This document shows, one piece after another, positions 23,341-35,590 of a stretch of 64,000 nucleotides of DNA. Source of the DNA: Paracentrotus lividus (taxonomy: Eukaryota; Echinodermata; Echinoidea; Camarodonta; Echinidae); contig CALNVZ010000723.1 of the NCBI GenBank assembly GCA_940671915.1, forward strand, positions 180,084 to 244,083. Reading direction: 5' to 3'. The translations under genes and the position numbers were made by a program. The notes under the pieces were generated by a model. The model ran no database searches. It worked only from the letters and a program-made list of their open reading frames with translations, and was not told where the DNA came from. The stretch's first letter is position 1; each line of letters opens with the position of its first letter.

Positions 23341-25540
23341 TTTTTTGGAAAAAATAAAGTTTGTCCTTTTTGTTTTTAAGCTGCACATTCATATAGAGCA
23401 TTGTCTGAAGTTTCATAAATTAACATGCAAAAAATTTGAATAGAAAAATGGTACGTAAAATATCATTTGTTTGACCCTGTCTTGATTGTATATGCTGGTC
23501 TCCTTCCTTTGATTATTGTCATTATACACTTTTTTTTTACTTCATTCCTTTAAATTTAAATGAAAAATAATAGTGTTGAATTGATTGTTTTAAGATTATT
23601 AACTAGAGAAATTAATTGCCATCAAATGTCACACACGTGACCCAAAAACACGAAAAGTTAACGCCCCCCGAAAACCATGGTTCTATTATTATTACAATTT
23701 TTTCTCCAAAGCTAGATATAACGTGCCTTGCATCTCACCAAATATGAAGCAATGATATCTTTTAATTTAGTTATTAATTAACTTTGAAATTGGTCATGCC
23801 TTTAAAAAAGGAACCAGGCCATTCGGCCATTCTTTGAAAAGTGATTTTAAACTTCATATTCAAATAGAGCAATGTCTGAAGTTTCATGAACTGATGTTTT
23901 TTCGTGATTTTTGCAATTTTTCATGCTCATTTGCATAAATTAACATAAATGATAATTAAATGGAAAAACGGTAAATAAAATATAGTTTTTTTTTAACCCT
24001 GACTGGAATGGATCTGCTGACTTCCTTATTTGGATTACTGTCATTATATTATTATTTACCTCTATTCCTTTTAATCTAACCCCAAAAAATAATGTTGTTA
24101 AATTGATTATATTAATTTAATCAACCCAGGAAATAAATTTCCCTCAAAATGTCACACACAAGTAACCAGAAAACACAACAAGTTTATGCCCGTCTTAACC
24201 ATGGCTCTGGTATTACTATAATTATTTCTTCAAAGCTAGATTTAATGTACCTTGCATCTCACTAAATATGAATCCATGACAAGTTTTAATTTGATTATTA
24301 ATTAGCAAACAAATTGGTTACACACGTGACCCGCTGGGTGGGGGCGGTCATAAATTCTGATTATTTTCACTTTCATTGGCTGAAATTAACAAAAACAAAC
24401 AAAAACAAAAAGAACAAACAAACAAACAAAACAAAAGGTCGAAAAAACAAAAAAAAAATACATAAGAAATTCATAAAACAATAAAATACACAAGGAATTT
24501 AGTTCGATATCAATTTTTTTTCTAGGTACAGTGTTTAGGAATCCTATAAAGATTATGCAAACACAAAATTAGCATTCCAGAAGCTGTAGTTTGTCAATTA
24601 GAACAAAAATTATGACTTCATGCAATGAGTAAATTAGCATAATTAATTCATATAAAATAAATTATTATTATTATGGGAATATTAACAGTGCTTTCTTGTA
24701 GTTACATCACACACTACCATCGTGCAAATTTTCGGCGCGCTCGCGCGATCAACAGCCAAGATCTTATAGGGGGCATCATGGCCCCCTCCCTACCCGCCCC
24801 TCCCCCAGTCTTGACAGCTACCAAAACACCCAATTGACTGACTAGGGTTGAGTTCATAATTTTTTTTTTACCACAGCGGATATAGTAATTGCTCAAAATG
24901 TACATTTATTGCATAATACATAATATATTCATTTTTCTGTACACTTTGCCATAGGTCACACACGTGACCCGACATCACGATATAAAATAATAGATAAAAA
25001 AATAAATTTAAGATATGACTCCTATCCAGTGGAATTTTTTGGTTAACAGGTCCATAATGCATATCTCACAGCAATAAGAACATTTCATCATTTCAAAACT
25101 CACAGGAATTTCAAAATGAAATTGAAACTTTCCAATCATGCCGTTCTGTGAAGTCACACACGTGACCCACTTCTTTTTGACCTCTGACCTTGAACATGCA
25201 TATTGTAAATATCAAAAAATATTTCAAATGATAGCCAACAAAATATATTAGCATGATATAAACATTAAATCAGTATATTTTTAAAATTGTTAGAGTTATA
25301 GCCAATTAAAGTCAAGATTTTGCATAATTTCGGTCACACATGTGACAAGAATGGTCCATTTGAGAAGATTTCGTATCTAAATAATTCCCCCCGCCCCCCC
25401 CCCCGATTGCACCATTTTTTCATTTTTTTTTTTTTTTGTTGACACAGGACTGTATACACGACGGGGATTCTAAACCACCCCAAAACATCAATGTAAATTG
25501 ATTTTATTTAGCATTACATTTTTTTTTTAAATTTCAAGTT
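23341..25540. other. Interior of the outer element; no gene; GTCACACACGTGACC motif repeats
   Basis: The stretch is AT-rich. It carries several copies of the palindromic word GGTCACACACGTGACC or close relatives (near 23628, 24309, 24955, 25155, 25333). Two diverged tandem-like segments, about 23330-23830 and 23830-24300, share TTTGAAAAGTGA, AGAGCAATGTCTGAAGTTTC and AAGCTAGAT.TAA. About 24350-24855 matches the right part of the TTAA-flanked element at 48861-50408 (shared GATTATTTTCACTTTCATTG, GGGGGCATCATG and CAGTCTTGACAGCTACCAAA). No exon recognised. Confidence 0.6.
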
Positions 25541-26102
25541 GACCTCAAACTAAGGGGCACCAAATTGATCCTGAACATAGGGGCGCCGAACTGATCTAAA
25601 ACCCATGAGTCAAATTGACCGAAAACATACATGCATGGCGCCAAATCTAAAATTTAAAAATCTAAAAATCTAAAATTTAAGGGGCGCCAAATCGCCCTTA
25701 CACTAAGTGGGCGCCAAACTGAGCTTAAACGTAGGAGGCCAAATTTATCCTAAACTAAAGCTGTGGTCACATCCCGTCGTACTTGCACGTGCGTGCAGTC
25801 TATGTGCAAAAACGTCGGTAAAATTTGGAAATTCGTACGTCATGTACGTGGTCAGTACGGACTCGGTACGGATTTTGGAGTACGCAGACACGACGTAGAA
25901 CTTTTAGCGCAGGAGGAACTTTCGCTGCGTGCGGGCTACGTTTGGGCTACGTATTCACTCCATGTGCGCAGACGCACGCCCTCGGTACTGACTAAACACG
26001 CACAACGCACTGACTCCGTGATTTTTTTTAATACTTTCCACGGTCACTTGCTTTACCGACGGCGTACTTGGAACGTTGTGCGCACGGATTTCTGCTGAGC
26101 CG

Positions 26103-26407
26103 ACATATAAGAGCCAAAATATATATATATTACATATATTTTTTATTTATTACTATTTATTTTATTTTTTTTACAGATAAAAGTAAATTTTTGACAAAAA
26201 TTGAAATTTGCAATAGCTCTTACAACTGAAGGCACATGATGATCTGGTATTGTAAATATAGTACATGTATGTCACTAATATACCCCCTAGCCATGCCCTG
26301 TAATTCTGCCTAATGGCTGTGCTACAGTTGATTTTGTGTGTAAAATTACCCATGGGGTGGGTTGTTACAACAACCTACCCCATGTCGATGTAATAACTTA
26401 CCCCAAT
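26103..26407. mobile_element. Left part of a GGGGAGACC-family element (first assembly copy)
   Basis: From GTAAATTTTTGACAAAAATT through CCATGGGGTGGGTTGTTACA to AATAACTTACCCCAAT, this matches the left half of the intact copies at 49338 and 61208, minus their first 160 bases or so. It stops at the CAGGCGCGTATCC terminus of the inner hAT-like element. The family continues at 33997. The duplicate assembly copy is at about 30017-30323. Confidence 0.75.
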
Positions 26408-26454
26408 CAGGCGCGTATCCAGGATTTCGCACCCCGGGGGGCCCGACGTGAATT

Positions 26455-26479
26455 NNNNNNNNNNNNNNNNNNNNNNNNN
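26455..26479. other. Assembly gap (25 N)
   Basis: Twenty-five unspecified bases join two sequences that overlap by about 3.9 kb. The right side restarts at sequence already present at 22551. Confidence 0.99.
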
Positions 26480-26480
26480 G

Positions 26481-29400
26481 CGGGCACAATTAATGTTAGA
26501 TATAGGAGGCGCAAATTCACTTTAAACTAAAGAGCGCCAATTTGAGCTTCAACGAAGGGGCTCCAAATCAACTTGAAACTGAGGGGGAGCGCCATTTTGA
26601 TATTAAACTGTTATTAATTGTTCTTCAAATATATGGTCTCTATACATAGAGCCAAATTTTAAACTTCCTTGCCTTCTGGTCTGTATATATAGAGCAAAAT
26701 TTTCGCTCGCGGTTCGCGCTCGCATCATTTTTTCCCCAAGGAGATATTACATTGTGTTCCTGAGGGACGCACAAAAATGTCCTATTTTCTGAACATTCGA
26801 ATTCATCAAAATTTCTGCTCGCGCTTCGCACTCTCCTTTTCCCCTCCTAGCAAATAGAGTCTGTGTCAAATAAAATGGTACAGTTGGTAAAGAAATTTAA
26901 GTATGAGAATTAATCACATTCTAAAAGTGTTTATATTTCCAGTAGGAAAATCAGGCTTTCTTCTGCATTTTTTTAAAATCCCATTTTGCTGCTGTAGATC
27001 TTGAGATATGACCAGTTTTCTATAATCAAGAAAAAATGTACTATGCGCATGCTTTTCTATGGGTTTCGCACATAATAGCAATAAATTCAGCGCACCGAGG
27101 CAATAGATGTGTGTAATTTCGATTAGCTCATCGCCGCACAAAATTTAGCATAACTTTTGTTTTACAAAAGCAAATTATACAAAACAGATTGCATCAGCGA
27201 GAAGAATCTTTGGGCTTTAAGTTGGTACCACATTTAAACATCATTTGGGCGATTCTTTGAAAAGTGAACCTTTTTTGGAAAAATAAAGTTTGTCCTTTTT
27301 GTTTTTTAAGCTGCACATTCATATAGAGCATTGTCTGAAGTTTCATAAATTAACATGCAAAAAATTTGAATAGAAAAATGGTACGTAAAATATCATTGTT
27401 TGACCCTGTCTTGATTGTATATGCTGGTCTCCTTCCTTTGATTATTGTCATTATACACTTTTTTTTTACTTCATTTCCTTTAATTTAAATGAAAAATAAT
27501 AGTGTTGAATTGATTGTTTTAAGATTATAACTAGAGAAATTAATTGCCATCAAATGTCACACACGTGACCCAAAAACACGAAAAGTTAACGCCCCCCAAA
27601 ACCATGGTTCTATTATTATTACAATTTTTTCTCCAAAGCTAGATATAACGTGCCTTGCATCTCACCAAATATGAAGCAATGATATCTTTTAATTTAGTTA
27701 TTAATTAACTTTGAAATTGGTCATGCCTTTAAAAAAGGAACCAGGCCATTCGGCCATTCTTTGAAAGTGATTTTAAACTTCATATTCAATAGAGCAATGT
27801 CTGAAGTTTCATGAACTGATGTTTTTTCGTGATTTTTGCAATTTTTCATGCTCATTTGCATAAATTAACATAAATGATAATTAAATGGAAAAACGGTAAA
27901 TAAATATAGTTTTTTTTTAACCCTGACTGGAATGGATCTGCTGACTTCCTTATTTGGATTACTGTCATTATATTATTATTTTACCTCTATTCCTTTTAAT
28001 CTAACCCCAAAAATAATGTTGTTAATTGATTATATTAATTTAATCAACCCAGGAAATAAATTTCCCTCAAAATGTCACACACAAGTAACCAGAAAACACA
28101 ACAAGTTTATGCCCGTCTTAACCATGGCTCTGGTATTACTATAATTATTCTTCAAAGCTAGATTTAATGTACCTTGCATCTCACTAAATATGAATCCATG
28201 ACAAGTTTTAATTTGATTATTAATTAGCAAACAAATTGGTTACACACGTGACCCGCTGGGTGGGGGCGGTCATAAATTCTGATTATTTTCACTTTCATTG
28301 GCTGAAATTAACAAAAAACAACAAAAAACAAAAAAAGAACAAACAAACAAACAAAACAAAAGGTCGAAAAACAAAAAAAAAATACATAAGAAATTCATAA
28401 AACAATAAAATACACAAGGAATTTAGTTCGATATCAATTTTTTTTCTAGGTACAGTGTTTAGGAATCCTATAAAGATTATGCAAACACAAAATTAGCATT
28501 CCAGAAGCTGTAGTTTGTCAATTAGAACAAAAATTATGACTTCATGCAATGAGTAAATTAGCATAATTAATTCATATAAAATAAATTATTATTATTATGG
28601 GAATATTAACAGTGCTTTCTTGTAGTTACATCACACACTACCATCGTGCAAATTTTCGGCGCGCTCGCGCGCGATCAACAGCCAAGATCTTATAGGGGGC
28701 ATCATGGCCCCTCCCTACCCGCCCTCCCCCAGTCTTGACAGCTACCAAAACACCCAATTGACTGACTAGGGTTGAGTTCATATTTTTTTTTTACCACATG
28801 CGGATATATGTAATTGCTCAAAATGTACATTTATTGCATAATACATAATATATTCATTTTTTCTGTACACTTTGCCATAGGTCACACACGTGACCCGACA
28901 TCACGATATAAAATAATAGATAAAAAATAAATTTAAGATATGACTCCTATCCAGTGGAATTTTTGTTAACAGGTCCATAATGCATATCTCACAGCAATAA
29001 GAACATTTCATCATTTCAAAACTCACAAGGAATTTCAAAATGAAATTGAACTTTCACAATCATGCCGTTCTGTGAAGTCACACACGTGACCCACTTCTTT
29101 TTGACCTCTGACCTTGAACATGCATATTGTAAATATCAAAAATATTTTCAAATGATAGCCAACAAAATATATTAGCATGATATAAACATTAAATCAGTAT
29201 ATTTTTAAAATTGTTAGAGTTATAGCCAATTAAAGTCAAGATTTTGCATAATTTCGGTCACACATGTGACAAGAATGGTCCATTTGAGAAGATTTCGTAT
29301 CTAAATAATTCCCCCCGCCCCCCCCCCCCGATTGCACCATTTTTCATTTTTTTTTTTTTTTGTTGACACAGACTGTATACACGACGGGGATTCTAACCAC

Positions 29401-30367
29401 CAAAACATCAATGTGTAATTGATTTTATTTAGCATTACATTTTTTTTTTAAATTTCAAGTTGACCTCAAACTAAGGGGCACCAAATTGATCCTGAACATA
29501 GGGCGCCGAACTGATCTAAAACCCATGAGTCAAATTGACCGAAAACATACATGCATGGCGCCAAATCTAAAAATTTAAAAATCTAAAAATCTAAAATTTA
29601 AGGGGCGCCAAATCGCCCTTACACTAAGTGGGCGCCAAACTGAGCTTTAACGTAGGAGGCCAAATTTATCCTAAACTAAAGCTGTGGTCACATCCCGTCG
29701 TACTTGCACGTGCGTGCAGTCTATGTGCAAAAACGTCGGTAAAATTTGGAAATTCGTACGTCATGTACGTGGTCAGTACGGACTCGGTACGGATTTTGGA
29801 GTACGCAGACACGACGTAGAACTTTTAGCGCAGAGGAACTTCGCTGCGTGCGGGCTACGTTTGGGCTACGTATTCACTCCATGTGCGCAGACGCACGCCC
29901 TCGGTACTGACTAAACACGCACAACGCACTGACTCCGTGATTTTTTTTAATACTTTCCACGGTCACTTGCTTTACCGACGGCGTACTTGGAACGTTGTGC
30001 GCACGGATTTCTGCTGAGCCGACATATAAGAGCCAAATATATATATATTACATATATTTTTTATTTATTACTATTTATTTTATTTTTTTTACAGATAAAA
30101 GTAAATTTTTGACAAAAATTGAAATTTGCAATAGCTCTTACAACTGAAGGCACATGATGATCTGGTATTGTAAATATAGTACATGTATGTCACTAATATA
30201 CCCCTAGCCATGCCCTGTAATTCTGCCTAATGGCTGTGCTACAGTTGATTTTGTGTGTAAAATTACCCATGGGGTGGGTTGTTACAACAACCTACCCCAT
30301 GTCGATGTAATAACTTACCCAATCAGGCGCGTATCAGGATTTCGCACCCCGGGGGCCCGACGTGAAT
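26481..30367. repeat. Second copy of the assembly-duplicated 3.9-kb block
   Basis: This repeats 22551-26454 and then runs on into the rest of the inner element (TTGGCGCCCCTGTG...). Because only this copy connects to 30368-37375, the true locus most likely contains the block once. Treat all features in it as duplicates of those listed for 22551-26454. Confidence 0.9.
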
Positions 30368-30477
30368 TTGGCGCCCCTGTGTACTTTTCAAAATATGGCC
30401 CCCCCCCCCCCCCGCCAGGCAAACATAAGCCTACGGCTTAAATGTATGTTGAAGGATTTTGAATAATAATTTATTTG

Positions 30478-30517
<40 letters not shown>

Positions 30518-31199
30518 CTTGCCAATGGTGAGTTCATGGAAAAGAATTTCTAGGTATATGAGGTATTACCGCCTGCCAATGGTGAGTTCAGGAAAAGAAT
30601 TTCTAGGTATATGAGGTATTACCGCTATAGATGAAAATACGAATATTTCTAAATATGAGCGGCGAGCGCGATCAGATTTTTTCCCCTCTACTTTACGATC
30701 AGATAGCAAAGAATTCTAAGCAATTAGGGTATCAATTTTGTTTAGCTCTTCATCGAATATATCATATGAACGGGAGCTGTAATTTGTCTATCAAGACGAT
30801 TTGAAAGCAAGCCATATAAAATCATGTCAAATTTGTCCATCAAGTAATGTGAAATAAAAAGAAAAATAATGTTTATTGATGTTTTGTTGTTCAGAATCCT
30901 CAAATCGGTTACAAGAAAGAAAAAATAGGCGAGCTGTAATCGCGAGCAGGAAACTGATGTATCGGAAAGTTTCTGAAAACGTGACATTTATGCATTCCTC
31001 AGGAACACAATGTAATAACTCTTTGGAAAATGAAGCGAGCGCGAAGCGCGATAGAAAAATTTTGCTTTATTGTAATAGAGACCTGAAGTTTAGGATCAAT
31101 TTGGCCTCCATGATTTAATGACCGTATGTTGCCAGTAATTTTACATGATTATGAAAGAGAGATGGATATCTATCTATCCAGCTGCTTATCTATCCTTTT

Positions 31200-33735
31200 G
31201 CTTCCCTCCCTAAGTTTAAGATAAATTTGGCGCCAACTAATCATTTGGCGCCCCCTTAAATATTAGTTTGAATTGGCGCCATACATATACGATTTAGGTG
31301 ATTTGATGCCCCTGGGAAAATGCAAAAATACATGTAACGTGTATCAAATAAATTTAAATGGCTTGATGATAATATATCCCATAATGCAAATTATGGTCAA
31401 AGGAAAAACACAGGTGAGAGCGGAATTTTGATGTCTTTGAATGATGAGAAAACATGGCATTGCATGCGTTCCTCAGGACACCAATGTAATAACTTATTGG
31501 GAAAAGAAATGATGCGAGCGCGTAGCGCGGAGCCAAAATTTTGCTATTTGATATACAGACCAGGAGGAATTAAAAATTTTAGAGACCATATTTCAAATAC
31601 CAAGTTGTTACCCCTTAGTTTCAGGTAAATTCGGCACACCTCCCTAAGTTCAAAATAAAGTTGGAGCCCCTCAGTTTTAGATAAATTTGGCATCCTAAGT
31701 CTCAGGTCAATTGACGCCCTTACGTTTAAGCTCAATTTGGCGCCCCCTAAGATTTAGGTCAATTTGAAATGCAAAAATGAATGTAACGTGAAATCAAATA
31801 AATGAAAGTGTTTTGATGGTTAGAATCCCACAATGTAAATTTTGGTAAGAGGAAAAACACAGGCGAGAGCGAAGCATGAACGAAGTTTTGATGTATTTAA
31901 ATGATTAGAAAAGAGGACATTTCATGCGTTCCTCAGGAACACAATGTAATAATTCATTGGGGAAAAAATGATGCGAGCGCGAAGCGCGAGCGCAAAATTT
32001 TGCTATGTATTATACAGACCCGGATGCATGAATTTTGAAATTTTGCTCTATCTATATAGAGACCATATTTTAAAAACCTATTTGTTGCCCCCTTAGTTTC
32101 AGGTAAATTCGGAGCCCCTTAGTTTCAGACATTGGCGCCCTATAAGTGTAAGCCCAATTTGGCGCCCCTAATTTTAAAATCGATTTGACATCCCCTTAAC
32201 TTCATTTAGTGCCCCCGTAAGTTTCAGGTCATCTTGCCGCCCGTACGTGTAAGTTCAATTTGACGCCGCCAATATGTTGAACATAAATTTGAAATGCAAA
32301 AAAATAAATAAATAAAAAAAAAAAAAATAAATTAAATAAAAATGTAACGTGAAAACAAGTAAATTTAAATGTTTTGGCGGTTAGTAAATTAGTTGTAAAT
32401 TCTGGTAAAAGAGGAAAAAAATAGGCGAGTGCGAATAGGGAACGGAAATTTTGATGCATTCGAATGATTAGAAAACAGGTCATTTTACGCGTTCCTCGAC
32501 ACAATGTAATAAATCAATGGGAAAAGATGATGCAAGCGCGAAGCGCGAGCGAAAATTTTGCATGGAATTTTAACATTTTGCTATTTCTAGATAGAGACCA
32601 TTTTAAAGACCCCTTCTGTTTTTTGTTTTTTTGTGTGTGTTTGTTTTTTGGGCCCCTTAGTTTCAGGTAAATAGGATATTGTTGGAGCCACTAAGTTGAA
32701 GATAAATTTAGCACCCCTAAGTCTCAGGTCAATTCGGCGCCCTTAAGTCTCACTTCAATTCAGCGCCCCTTAAGTTTCAGATCATTTTTGCGCCCCTACA
32801 TTTGATCTAAATTTGGCACCCTTACGTTTAAGATCATTTTGGCGCCCCTCTAGGTTTAAGTTTCAATAAATTTAAGGTCGATTTTGCGCCCCTAAGTTTA
32901 AGGTCGATTTTGGCCCCTCCTAAATCTAAGGTCGATTTAGCGCCCTTAAGTTTAAGGTCGATTTGGCACCCCCGTCTAAGTTTCTGGTCAATTTGGCGCC
33001 CCTCTAATTTTAAGTTTGATTTGGCGCCCCCTAAATTTAAGGTCGATTTAGAGCCGCTAAGTTTAGATCGATTTGGCGTCCACCTATGTTGAAGGTCAAT
33101 TTGGCGCCCCTATGTTTAAGCTCAATTTGGCGCCCCTTAGTTTAAGGTCCATTCGGCACCCCTAAGTTTATTGGCGTTGCTTAGTTTACTGTCGATTTGG
33201 CGCCCCTGAATTTTTTTTAAGGGCGCCCCCTTCCCCTACCCTTTTTTTTCAATTTGGCGCCCTTACTTAGTTTAAGATCGATTCGGCGCCCCTAAGTTTA
33301 ATATCAATTAGGCGCACCCTCAGCTTCAGGTCAATTTGGCGCCCCCATCTAAGTTTCGGGTCAATTTGGCGCCCCTACGTTTAAGCTCAATTTGGCTCCC
33401 CCGTAGTTTAATGTCGATTTCGCCCCCCTAAATTTAAGATCGATTCGGCGCCCCTAAGTTTAATATCAATTAGGCGCACCCTCAGCTTCAGGTCAATTTG
33501 GCGCCCCCATCTAAGTTTCGGGTCAATTTGGCGCCCCTACGTTTAAGCTCAATTTGGCGCCCCTTAGTTTATTGTCGATTTGGCGCCCCTAAATTTAAGG
33601 TCGATTTTGGCGCCCCTAAGTTTAAGGTCAATTTGGCGCCCCCCCCCCCTAATTTAAGGTCGATTTGGCGCCCCTACGTTTAAGGTCAATTTGGCGCCCC
33701 TTAGGTTACTGTCAATTTTGGCGCCCCCATTTTTT
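31200..33735. repeat. GGCGCC minisatellite arrays, inverted relative to 21640-22680
   Basis: Tandem units of about 27-33 bases follow the pattern TTTGGCGCCCCTAAGTTTAA then GGTCAA. They are sparse between 31200 and 32280 and dense from 32650 to 33735. Inside, a 162-bp higher-order segment is repeated nearly identically (starting at 33271 and 33433). All long frames through it are translations of the repeat. Confidence 0.9.
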
Positions 33736-33759
33736 TAAGGGCGCCCCTTCCCCCTCTCC

Positions 33760-33772
33760 TTTTTCCCTCCTC

Positions 33773-33804
<32 letters not shown>

Positions 33805-33935
33805 TTTTTTTCCTCTTTCCCCCTTCCCCCTTCCTCTTTCCCCTTTTTTCCCTTTCTCTTTTTTTCCTCCTTTTTTCTTCTTTCTTTTTTTCCCCTTCCT
33901 TTTTCTCCCTTTTTCTTCCTCTTTTCGGCGCCCCC
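33760..33935. repeat. Polypyrimidine tract with (CT)n
   Basis: A C/T-only stretch of about 170 bases includes a CT repeat at 33774-33795 and long T runs. The equivalent part of the outer element is the A/G-rich stretch at 21480-21610 in complement. Frames through it (KEKKEGEKK-like or SLSLSFFFF-like) are low-complexity artefacts. Confidence 0.9.
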
Positions 33936-33996
33936 CCCCCGCGCGCCCCCGGGGGCCCGGCTGCCCGTAAAGCCCCCCCCCCAGAATACGCGCATG

Positions 33997-34424
33997 CCAA
34001 TTACATTACATATAAAAAATTACATTTTGTCTCAATTTTCAGGTGTTAATATGTTTATGTCTCTATTATTACTTTTGTCTATTCTAGAGCTCTACTTGAT
34101 CTACTGTTAACGATGCCAAGAAACAAAAGTATGGTATAAGAGATTTACACATTGTCAACTTACCCCGTATGTTTACATTTTGTAACAATTAACCCCGTAT
34201 GGTGTAACAACTTACCCCGTATACAGGGTAGGTTGTTACCAAAAAAAGTCTTCATTAATTAAGCTGTAGTTAATTAGTGTATACATGTTTTCAAGTTTTA
34301 TATGCCTCAGGTTTTAGCAAACATAATAGGCTAACTACAGATCCAAGATGGAGTGCGTGAGTTCTTTCATTAGAATTTTTTGGCCGAAAATGTGAATTTT
34401 GTAACTTCCATCCCCGGTATCCCC
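33997..34424. mobile_element. Right part of the GGGGAGACC-family element (third copy)
   Basis: From CCAATTACATTACATAT to ATCCCCGGTATCCCC followed by TA, this matches the right half of the copies at 49338-50190 and 61208-62062. That includes TATTCTAGAGCTCTACTTGA and the ACCCCGTAT hairpin words. Together with 26103-26407 it is one copy split by the inner hAT-like element. Confidence 0.8.
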
Positions 34425-34426
34425 TA

Positions 34427-35590
34427 TATATATTATAATATCATGTCCTCACCTGTTGAACCTGGTGTATAGTTTTGGTAACAAAAAATAATTGACATTA
34501 AACCGATCAAATGTAGTTACATGTTGTCCACATTGCACTAAAAGATATGTGTGAGAGATCTTGTGACGTTCCTTTCATTATTTCCGATGAATTTCATTGA
34601 AAAAGTTTGAATGAAGTTTAATTTAACTGCCATTTAGACCTCTGCCGACAAGTTCGCACGCCGGAGGTTACGGCGTGAATTAGTGCGAACGATCTGTGTG
34701 TAACACCCACACAAGTGAATCGCCATTGGTTTTCCACGTGAGCGCTATCATGAGACGGGTCCCCGACTTATCTTTTTTATCCTTATTGTATGAAATAAAG
34801 ACACTAAAACGAGATTTCCCGTGCTATAATTCGCTTTATTATAGTTCTTGGATTCAATCTTTCATAAGTTATCTCAATGTGAATCAAAATTAATTTTTCT
34901 ATCTCCAGAAACTATACACCAGCTTCAAAAGTAATGCATCTTTTTCTTCTATAATTTTTTTTTTAAACAATGTTTATTTCCATTATTAATTTGCAAAAAG
35001 AGACACGTTTCAACAGTTTTCGAATACAAGAAAAATAAACCACTTATTACACGATTATTACTATTTTCTTCTATTTCTCCTTCTTCTTCTTCTTCTTTTT
35101 TATGCCTATTCAATTAAGAGATGGGGATTTCGTGAACAAAATCATGAACCTATAAATGTTTAAATGTTGTCCAGAAACTATATTGATGTTTCGTTTATAC
35201 ATTTTTGCAAACATTAAACAAAAACAAAAACAAAAAAAAAATTGCCGCTGCCTAGTAAAATTAAGTCATGTATAGCTGGATAATCATGACCTCTGATTTT
35301 GATGTGCAACTGTCAGAGCAAGGGCTAAAAAGAATCTTTCTTCTCGATAGAGCAGGAGTTGGTCTTTTATTATGCCATTAAAAAGGACAAATGTTTTATT
35401 TTAGAATATACCAAACAAAATATATAAAATACTTTTAAAATAGGAAAAAATGAACATATTTTCCCTATGATGCAATACTTAGTGCGTGTAATGGTTAGTT
35501 TGTAATTTAGAATAGTAATTATGATATAATAATAACAATAATAAATAGATTTAAATAATCAAATAAATAATAAACATCCACCTCAACATC
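34427..35590. other. Interior of the TGGTCACA-ended element; no gene
   Basis: The stretch has no recognised exon. It contains a small hairpin around 34651-34690 (GTTCGCACGCCG paired with CGGCGTG..TTAGTGCGAAC), a TTC microsatellite at 35083-35098, and an ACAAAAACAAA run near 35218-35235. Confidence 0.4.

Larger units (their letters stand above)
22551..26454. repeat. First copy of an assembly-duplicated 3.9-kb block
   Basis: From AATGTTAGATATAGGAGGCG to CCCGACGTGAATT this block recurs at 26481-30367 in the same order and orientation. Differences are almost all one- to three-base length changes in homopolymers and short repeats (for example AAAATAAAGT versus AAATAAAGT, and GCGCGATC versus GCGCGCGATC). 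The two copies meet at a run of 25 N. This is the signature of two overlapping contigs or haplotypes joined head to tail. Confidence 0.9.
30324..33996. mobile_element. Inner hAT-like element, same family as the outer one, opposite orientation
   Basis: The left end CAGGCGCGTATC.AGG and right end CCAGAATACGCGCATG match the outer element's ends in reverse order. Flanks are CCAAT on both sides, and the intact relatives at 49338 and 61208 have a single uninterrupted CCCCAATTACATTACA there. This gives a 5-bp target duplication with an empty-site comparison. Inside are T-runs (30481-30513), four TCGCGCTTCGCGCTCGC blocks in complement and the large GGCGCC minisatellite array. No transposase frame is visible. 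Confidence 0.8.

Noticed and set aside
25763-26098. 111-codon frame (and its duplicate at 29684)
   Set aside because: It lies in the CGTACG-rich subterminal part of a TIR element and is not preserved in the duplicate copy because of length differences; no domain.
22551-30367. Real segmental duplication
   Set aside because: The gap placement and homopolymer-type differences fit an assembly overlap far better.
30481-30513. CRISPR-like or regulatory repeats in homopolymer and minisatellite regions
   Set aside because: No regularly spaced identical repeats with unique spacers anywhere in the window; eukaryotic context.
33665-34000. Arg/Lys/Glu-rich and Ser/Phe-rich frames
   Set aside because: Low-complexity polypyrimidine/polypurine DNA read in three frames; not coding.
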